Positions 56,486 through 64,000 of a DNA stretch of 64,000 nt are shown here, one piece after another; the first letter of the stretch is position 1, and each line of letters opens with the position of its first letter. The position numbers and the translations under genes are program-made. The notes under the pieces are model-generated. The model searched no databases. It was not told the origin of the DNA and saw only the letters and a list, made by a program, of their open reading frames with translations. The stretch is from Cenococcum geophilum 1.58 (lineage: Eukaryota > Ascomycota > Dothideomycetes > Gloniales > Gloniaceae), in contig KV748206.1 of assembly GCA_001692895.1 (NCBI GenBank), positions 1,622,662-1,686,661 on the forward strand, written 5' to 3'.

Positions 56486-57655
56486 ATGTTGACTCGTCTG
56501 TAAGCTGCCGCTCGCAGTTGCGACTGTGGGCATGGCTGAAATTGGTTAGATAGTGCTTTTCTTGTATAGCGAACCAAGGCTTTCGCATTGGCTACGCAGA
56601 ATTGCTGGAAGCGAAGTCGGGGAGTTGGCGGGTTTGATTTGTTTCATGGGCTTTGTTTTGCCCCAAGCCACTATACATTGGAAGGGGGAGAAAATCCTTT
56701 CTCTTTTTCTTTATAGACTTTTTCAAGAAGCAAGCAGGGTTTCACCAATGTAAAGCTAATCAGGTAGCAGCACAATCCAGGTCCAAGGGTTGACTACAGG
56801 GCAAAAAGAGACAATGAAGGATTAGCGGCGGTTTGCACAAGCGGGCTGTCAGTGGCAGAAGTTCGACGTGTGTTCCAACATGNTTCCGTGGCTGTCCAGA
56901 TATGCCAATGGCATGGCAGCGACTCTGCATATTTTAACCTGCTCACAGGCCATGCCTCCCCTAGGTGTGCCTGGCGTGCCTAGGCGCAGGCATGTCATGC
57001 AGGGCTGATGGTCTTTGGCGGTTGAGAAAGAAATTGCTAGCAACACCTGCCTTAGTCTAAAAACATTTTTTAATGAAGACACACTTCCCACATCGACATT
57101 ACGTGGCAGTAGCAGTGGCTGCTCGATGAAAAGCTGGACAAATTTGCGGCGTGCCCTTTTCCCCTCAGCTGCGAACGCGACGCCCCATACTGCACGGTTT
57201 TTATGTGGGGTCGCGCTGGCGTTGATTTGCTGCAAGCCCTCCTTAGCTTCGTTTCAATTCTTGGTGGCGTTGGTACCTTGCATGTCAGAAAGCTTGAAAG
57301 AAAACTGCTGATGGCTCCTTTTCTTGCCTTTTTCAATCCTCTCCTCAACACCACTTCGAAGTGCTCGATGTGTTGAAGTCTGCGTGCCTGCTGCATTTCT
57401 TGTCTCTCCTTACTCCGCGCCGATTCTTCTCCGAACAGACGGCGGGCCTTCGTTCAATTACTATCTCTCCTTGACATTTGACATTCTTTCCTTTAAGCCG
57501 GATCCCAGCAGGCGTGCTTGACGCACAATCCCCAGGGAGTGCTTCGATAGCACATCCTTGCCATCGTTTGTTTCATACTCGATTTCCGACTTTACTACCA
57601 TTCACCTGTCAACGGTGACGCCATTCCGCAACCGTCTTCGATTCACCAGACTCCA
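56486..57655. other. Long intergenic region before the MscS channel gene
   Basis: About 1.17 kb with one N at 56883. Several short frames exist, none with a motif. The right part (57380-57650) is pyrimidine-rich and is probably the channel gene's promoter and 5' UTR, perhaps with short upstream frames. Confidence 0.5.
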
Positions 57656-60642
57656 ATGTCTAACAATCCACCGAAATCGCCAAACCAATACCGATTCTCT
57701 CGACAGGGTTTCCAACCGTTAGACAACACCCAACCAGCTGGCAAAATGGCAGCAAACGACGCTACTATCGACATCCCTCTCCAGACTGTCGTGAGTCACA
57801 CGCCTTCTCACGCGCGTACTGTGCAGGATGAGACTATGACCGAGAAAGGTGGTCTATTCCACCGCGGTGTCCACGGCAGACGGAGGATCCAAAAACTCGA
57901 TTCCAAAGCCAGTGGAGCTGATACCGGCGACGACGGCGAGAATACTCTCAATCGAATGGGCAAAATCTACAACAAAATTCTCAACTTCAGCATTGTCACC
58001 CGTTATTTCATCTATGTTCTTCCCCTTGCCTTAGCAATTGCTGTCCCTATTGTCGTTGGAGCTACAGTTGCTATGGGTGCTAGAATTGGGGGTGTTAGGA
58101 TTCTCTGGCTCTTTATATGGATCGAGATTGGTGAGTTAACCGGTATCCGTTTTGGGTTATAAATTCTGGACTAATAAATGCACGTAGTCTGGTTGGGCCT
58201 ATGGGTCTCCAAAATTATCACTCACTTCCTGCCGGCCATCTTCGAGTTCCTCATGGGCGTCGTGAGCGCTGGTGTCCGCAAATATGCCCTAGTCCTAAAA
58301 GCGCTAGAAATTCCTCTTTCTCTCGTTGGTTGGGCGATCGTATCTCTGGCTACTTTCATTCCAGTATGTATATCATTTCCCGCGGCATCTACAGATAGCT
58401 CAAAAAAGCAGATTACTCTTTCGGTCCCCACCGCTCGTCGCGAGCATCATGGAGTTGCTGCCCAATGGCAAATCGTAATCCGTCAAATCCTCGTTGCCGC
58501 ACTGATCTCCGCCTGCGTTTTTGCTGCAGAAAAGCTGCTTATCCAGCTTATTAGCATTAACTACCACCGTAAGCAGTTCAATGCAAAGATAAAGGATTCC
58601 AAACGCAATATCCATCTTCTCAGCCTGTTGTATGATGCATCAAGGACTTTGTTCCCCGCTTATTGCCGTGAGTTTGTTGAAGAAGATTACATCATCAATG
58701 ATTCGCTACAGATCAACCTGGGAAGTAAGAAAGGCACCGGTCATAATCGATCTGGATCCGCTACTCCTCTAAGACTGCTCCATGATGTGGGTAGATTTGG
58801 TGACAAGATCACTTCTGGTAAGTTTTATTAGCCTCGGGATAAAAAATCATGTAATCTAATTATCGCAGTGTTCGGCAACGTTGCACATGAAATCACTGGC
58901 AAGAAGGTTTTCAATCCAAATTCTGCCCATACTATTGTCATCGAGGCTTTGGAGAAAAATCGGTCTGCCGAAGCCTTGGCCAGACGCCTCTGGATGTCTT
59001 TTGTTGTTGAAGGCAAAAACTCGCTGTTCCAAGAAGATATCCTAGAGGTTCTTGGTGGAGGCCGCCAAGTGGAGGCTGAAGAGTGCTTCGCTGCTCTTGA
59101 CCGAGACGGAAATGGTGATATCAGTCTTGATGAAATGATTTTGACTGTGACGGAGTTTGGTCGCGAGAGAAAGTCTATCGCTACAAGCATGCATGATGTT
59201 GACCAAGCTATTGACGTTCTTGATGGACTCTTAGCGACTGTCGTGTTCATTGTCTGCGTTTTCGTGTTCAGTAAGTACCATTCTCCTCGACACTTGCTGA
59301 AATAGTCGTTAACATTGTCCTAGTTGCCTTCCTTAACGCTAGCTTCGTTACGACTCTGGCCACATCCGCTACAGCGCTGTTGTCATTGTCCTTTGTTTTT
59401 GCAGCAACATGTCAAGAGGTCCTTGGGTCTTGCATCTTTCTTTTTGTCAAGCATCCTTACGATATCGGTGACCGCGTCGACATCGGTAGTGATCAGCTCA
59501 CCGTTGAACACATATCATTGCTATTTACAGTCTTCAAGCGAGTCGCCACTGGTAGAATGGTTCAGATTCCTAACATCGTTCTAAACGGCCTGTGGATTGA
59601 AAACGTAAGCCGTAGCAAGGCCATGAGGGAACAGGTTTCCATGTTTGTCAATTTTGATACAAGTTTCGAGGACATCAAGGCTCTCAAGAATGAGATGCAG
59701 ACCTTCGTCCTGGATAAGGAGAACAATCGCGACTTCCAACCCGAGATCGAAATTGAAGTCGTTGGTATCGCTGAGATGAACAAGTTAGAATTGCGCGTGG
59801 AGATTCGACACAAGGGCAACTGGGCCAACGAGGCAGTCCGCGCTGCCCGTCGATCCAAGTTCATGTGTGCTCTTGTTCTAGCACTCCGTAAGGTTCCAAT
59901 TTATGGGCCTGGAGGCGGTGACGCTGCGTTAGGCGATGCTGGCAAGCCATCTTGGTCTGTTGCTATCTCTCCAGAAGAGGCTATCAGAGCACGGGACCAA
60001 TTCAATGAAGACAAGGAAGCCAAGCGACTCTTCCCAACTAAGAAGCCGGAATCATCAGAAGACTTGGACGAAGGCGAGTCAACCAGCACAGATTATCGCA
60101 CCAGCACTGGTATGCCCTCTGAGATCAAAGCAATTGGCTCGCTGAACTCCCGCGCCCCTGGAGCAGACCCGGCTCGCGATGATGCATGGAATGGTCGTGA
60201 TGACAACAGCACTCTGGGTCGTCCTAGTATGGACCGACCGGACCTTGAGGAAGTTCATGGCCTTGTGCACAAAGAAAGCAGCAGAGGAAAACGCAAACAA
60301 GGCCCAGTCGTTGAACAACCGCGTCAACCCATCCCGCCACCAATCCCCATCCCAATCATCGCGCAGCCCCAGCCACCACAGCGCGAACAGGCAGCGTCTC
60401 CAGCTTCAATGTCTAGAGAATATCAGCAGATGACACCAAATGTTCAGCAACAAGGACAGGGGGTGCAAATGAGACGCCCGGTTGGATCCCACCCACCACA
60501 GGGCAATGCCTTTGCCATCTCCATGCAGAGACCAATCCAGGCGCCTCGCATGACAACCCAAAACAACGCGGGCTCAAACAATCCATACGGAACCCCATCA
60601 CCGCAACAGCAGGAACAGCAGCAAGGGCCACATAGAGAGTAG
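57656..60642 (+). CDS. EF-hand MscS-family mechanosensitive channel (Msy1/Msy2-like)
   Basis: Exons 57656-58130, 58188-58817, 58869-59270 and 59324-60642 give 941 aa. The cytosolic N-terminus is followed by four membrane segments (IVTRYFIYVLPLALAIAVPI; RILWLFIWIEIVWLGLWV; LEIPLSLVGWAIVSLATF; IRQILVAALISACVFAAEKL). Then LIQLISINYHRKQF, an EF-hand (DRDGNGDISLDE, about residues 445-456), two further TMs and the MscS pore/beta domain (FLFVKHPYDIGDRVDIG...GRMVQIPN). The tail is Pro/Gln-rich and disordered. Fission-yeast relatives gate Ca2+ in the ER membrane under osmotic shock. An in-frame 48-nt stretch (58364-58411, GTATGT...GCAG) may be a further intron; without it the protein is 925 aa and closer to the family. 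Confidence 0.94.
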
Positions 60643-61367
60643 ATAAATGACATGGGCAACACGGGATTGAATGCGGGATGAGTCTCCTTTGTCTACCTTA
60701 AAGGAGTGAACGGCATGGGTAACTTCTGTTTCTTCAGGCAGAACGCCTACTTCGCCATTTGTGGCTTTAGATATACGGTATATGGGAAGGCACCCTTCAC
60801 GGACGATCGGATTTACCAGTTTCTTGGATGGGTAGGGTCGAGGCGCTCCTAATGGCTCACGTGGATTTACTATAATCCCCCCATCAATGTAGATTCGGAA
60901 TAAAAATTTATTTAGGATCAGGTCCTATGGTATCTCAGTGGTGTTTATCCATTTGCTTCAAACACCATGGACTTCCCCGCTAAACAGACTGGCGATCTGA
61001 ATGAAGACGTAAGACGTTACTGTGCAGGCGACTGGAGCCTCGCAATGGGTTGAAGGGAGGCCAGAACGAATCAACTTCGCAATTTGGTTAAATCCCACTG
61101 CTTATGCCATCTTCAGCAAATATACGCATACACAGTGAGGCCCTAGAAATAAAGTCCAGGAGTGAATTCATCAAGTAGTGCCCCTACCTAATAAACACCA
61201 TTATGTCCCCCGCGGTCACCAGAGTGCCTCGTAGCCATCCCATCCGCAAACGCCGTGGTCCGAAACGCCAGAATCCCATTCCTCTTGCCTCACAGAGTAA
61301 CTCCTTGTTGCAATTACTTTTGTACCAGCGAACTTTTTGCAGTGTTTCGTCTCACTCCCTTGCTACC
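60643..61367. other. Convergent intergenic region
   Basis: 725 bp between the ends of the plus-strand channel gene and the minus-strand coiled-coil gene. No coding pattern found. Confidence 0.5.
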
Positions 61368-62486
61368 TTACCTCCCACCAGCACCAGCACCAGCAGCAAC
61401 AGCAGCAGTAGCAGCAGCTCCCTCTACTGCAGCGCCCTCACGCGGACCATCAGTCCCCACGGTAGTCCCGCCCGCCGCACTTCCCAGCGCACTCTCGCTT
61501 CTCCGCCCTCGCGGCCCCGTCTCGGAGCTGCTGGACCTTCGGCCTCGGATCACCCTCTCCAACTCCCTGATCCGCCGCCTCAGCAGCTCGTTCTCGCGCT
61601 TCGCCTCCTCCAGCTCCTGCCTGTAGTGCGCCACCTCCTCGTACCGGGGTGTCGAGACGACCGAGCTCGCCCGGCCCTGCCCGGACGGCGCGTCGGCGGC
61701 CTGCGGCGCGCCCGCGGGCTGGGACGAGGCGGAGTAGCGGTGGTGCTGGTGCTGGTGTTGGTGCTGGTGCGCGATGCCGGCGGAGGCGGCGCCGAGCGGG
61801 ATGCCGGTCGTGAAGGTGGTCGGGCCGTTGTAGGAGGCGCTGACGCTGCCGCGGCTGACGCTCGAGGAGCTGCGGTGGCGGCGGGACGTCGTGGGGTGCG
61901 TGGGGCCCATGAGGGCGCCCGTGTGCGCGGCCGACGGGTCCGTGGCGTCGAGGAGCAGGCCTGGGGCGCCCGAGGCGTTGGAGGAGGCGGTCGAGGCGAC
62001 GGAGGCAGAGTGCGCGCGCAGGGCGCTGAGTTCGCGCGTCAGGCGGTTGACCTGGAGCGAGGGTGTTAGTGCGGTGGAGGAGTGTGAGGGGTGCGGTGGG
62101 CTTCAGGCTGAAGCTCTTAGAAGAGTGCTGTGCTATGGGTCTTCAGAACATACCACAGCCTCCTGTTCCTTCTCCAATTCCAGGTGTAGCTCAGCTGCCG
62201 TAAGAGGGCGCGGATGCCTCATGGGCACACCAGTGGCGTCGACGCTAGGAACATGGCCGGTGAGACTCGGACTGAGAGGAGGGAATGACTGCTGAGAATG
62301 CTGAGTGGACGTTGGCATTGACCCGCCTGGAGAGGCTAGCGGGAGTGGAGGAGGGCTCATTGGGAATATCTGCGACGCACGTCGGGATGCTGGCGATGAA
62401 GAATGACGGGAATTGAGCGGCAAAGCGGGTGGCAGGTTGGCTGCATTACGAGGTGACGGAGGGACGGAGTTGAGATCTGGCGCCAT
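61368..62486 (-). CDS. Unknown fungal coiled-coil protein, low complexity, GC-rich
   Basis: Exons 62486-62154 and 62051-61368, with a GTATGT...CTCCAG intron, give 338 aa. The N-terminus MAPDLNSVPPSPRNAANLPP is a Pro/Ser-rich disordered region. A first helical segment, LTAAELHLELEKEQEAVVNR, spans the splice site. A disordered middle follows with a HQHQHQHQHH run (61735-61770) and then a second coiled coil (VAHYRQELEEAKRENELLRR, about residues 245-275). The tail is Ala/Gly-rich. The second exon is far more GC-rich (roughly 65-70%) than its neighbours, which also creates long meaningless frames on the other strand. I know no function; helix-forming ends suggest self-association or binding to another coiled coil. 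Confidence 0.76.
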
Positions 62487-63077
62487 GATTGGGGGGGCTC
62501 TCGAGAAGGATGCCAGAGAGTGTGAGTGATTTGCTTGTGAGAGGAAGAGGCAGGTAGAGCAGTGGAGAGGTGGAGAGGTAGAGAGATAGAGGGATAGTGG
62601 TGGGGCTGGAAAGGTGTTGAAAGGGCTCAGGTAGGCTTTGTCGAAGTAGAGTTTATTGGCGTTTTACAGAGTGGCCATTGTTTGTTTCAACGGGTTGTCG
62701 AGGGGCCATTCAGCCGGGCGTGGTTAAGGCCTGTCAAGGTGTTGCGGAACGCGGTGCGTTGTCTTGCACGTCGTTTTGCTCCTGTCCACTCACGACTGCT
62801 TGGCGAGTTGAGGGGGCATCAAAGGTGAAGCGTTAATTTCCCACGCATGAAACATGACTATCTAGCACCATTTCTGTGCCAATCAAGACGCTATACAGTT
62901 ATCTCTCTCATCCTCATAACTCTGCTTCGTATCAAAAAACTAAATGCCCATGTCCATGCTTTTGAGACAATATAACTAGCAGCAACGCCAACTCCACCGC
63001 CCCTAGACCTGCTCTTTTGTGCAGGTAACCCTGTGACGCAAACCGAGATTATCATCCAGGATACGGCAGATAGATGT
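62487..63077. other. Intergenic: promoter of the coiled-coil gene and eIF3l 3' flank
   Basis: 591 bp; purine-rich on the plus strand just above the coiled-coil gene start, that is, pyrimidine-rich in gene orientation. No gene found. Confidence 0.5.
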
Positions 63078-64000
63078 TTAGTATGTCCTCGCCAGGTTAC
63101 GGAGATACCAGTCCACTAGCCTCCGCCCTACCTTCGCCTCAGAAACGTGGATGAGATCCTAGAATAAATGCGTTAACAAAATTATTCACCAGTCAGCCAT
63201 GATTAAACACTTACGCCCTCCATAGCATAGTCTAGATCGCTGCTATTAACAACATCGCCCTCAAGAAGTCCACCTTCGCTCCAACGCGTTTGTCGGCTCC
63301 TCTGCTTATTGACGAGCAACCAATTCCTCAACTTCTCTGGCTCCACTTCTAGGAAACCAGCGAGCTTCTTCAGATCCATCGTCGTGTACAGCTTCAGGTA
63401 GCTCTTCACAGTCGGGGACCACATATTATTTTTCACCTCATCCATAAAGATGCGCAGGTGATGCTCAACGGGGTCAATATTGATCTCAGGGTTGTCGAAG
63501 TCGGGAGGGGTTGGCGAGATAAATTTCGGGCATGCCGATCGGAAGAGCTCTTCGAACAAAGGGAGTGATTCAGGGCCTCCTCGCTGCAGACGGTTAAACT
63601 GTTCGCCGTATTTCTCACGGAGCGCAGTGTGGATGGTGTCATCCAGCCGTGTAGGGTGAAACGCAACGCAGATGGCGATCAGGGCATACATTTGGTCGTT
63701 CTTCTTCGTGATTGAGTCATACTGAGCATTCTTCTGGAAGTTCTTCGTTCGCGACACGTAAACAAGAATGTGGCTAAACATGCGGATGGCGTCTGCATAT
63801 CGGCGCATCATCATGTACGAAAATCCGACATAGTAGTACGTTGTGAAATGTGCTGCCATGACACGGGCGAACATAGCTTTTTTGTTGAGCTCAATGTCGT
63901 CCAAGGTCTTGAGAGCAAGACTAAAGTCACCCAAAAGACAATGCACTCGCAGAAGGCCAATGATGGAGAAGTATCCCAGCATTTTGTACAGGGGCCTGTT
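63078..64000 (-). CDS. eIF3 subunit L, C-terminal part (5' end outside window)
   Basis: Exons seen are 64000-63215 (continuing past the right edge) and 63158-63078. The join GVSV is avoided by a GTAAGT...CTAG intron, giving ..LDYAMEG|DLIHVSEAKVGRRLVDWYLRNLARTY, the family C-terminus. The visible 288 residues include KMLGYFSIIGLLRVHCLLGD, YYVGFSYMMMRRYADAIRMF and the PCI-like end (KSYLKLYTTMDLKKLAGFLE). eIF3l is a peripheral subunit of the eIF3 translation initiation complex, present in filamentous fungi but absent from budding yeast. Nothing is damaged in the visible part. Confidence 0.96.

Noticed and set aside
61203-62069. 288-codon plus-strand frame opposite the coiled-coil gene
   Set aside because: It is the antisense shadow of a GC-rich exon, with Arg/Gly-rich low-complexity sequence and no motif. 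The minus-strand spliced gene explains the region.

Overview
The window looks like a filamentous ascomycete (Pezizomycotina) chromosome segment. The genes have many short 45-70 nt introns with GT(A/G)NGT donors and CTNA-type branch sites. The protein set is fungal: a DAL81/TamA-type Zn2Cys6 regulator, an NCS1 permease, an EF-hand MscS channel, PAF1, ARP8, eIF3l and a GPI-anchored Ser/Thr-rich wall protein. The repeats carry dense C-to-T decay of the RIP (repeat-induced point mutation) type, with TAG/TAA where CAG/CAA/TGG is expected. The class cannot be fixed from the sequence alone; Leotiomycetes-like is a guess.

Region 1 (1-31 kb) is a decayed transposon island. In order it holds a piggyBac-like relic (1-1480); a small inverted-repeat element (3.2-3.8 kb); a sheltered gene pocket with an intact MARVEL-domain gene (4.2-4.9 kb) and an intact five-exon ARL1 GTPase gene (6.7-7.5 kb); then an 18-kb nested block. 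The block is a MULE with nearly identical ~60-bp terminal inverted repeats (7713-25814), containing a Ty3/gypsy chromovirus on the minus strand (11404-25553, TSD CTATT), which contains a second chromovirus on the plus strand (11792-19747, TSD TAGAA). Beyond it lie foldback elements, a GC-rich 12-bp minisatellite (26.3-27.0 kb), a ~140-150 bp MITE family with TA target sites, a Crypton-like relic (28.6-29.6 kb) and a repeat copy (30.4-30.8 kb) matching one at 3.0-3.2 kb.

Region 2 (32-41 kb) is a possible nitrogen-acquisition cluster. One gene fuses an isochorismatase-like (biuret hydrolase-type) domain to an amidase/allophanate hydrolase domain. It is divergent from an NCS1 permease, and a DAL81/TamA-like activator follows. 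The fusion gene carries an in-frame 48-bp x 3 tandem repeat inside the amidase domain.

Region 3 (41.6-64 kb) is dense housekeeping sequence: arp8, paf1, a two-TM protein, a NOP8-like nucleolar RRM protein whose conserved C-terminus is put out of frame by an 86-bp tandem duplication, a PSG1-like membrane protein, a COX14-domain protein, a DUF2458 protein, a GPI-anchored wall protein, an EF-hand MscS channel, a coiled-coil protein of unknown role, and eIF3l running off the right edge. Exon boundaries were worked out by hand from splice consensus, frame and remembered family sequence; no search was run.
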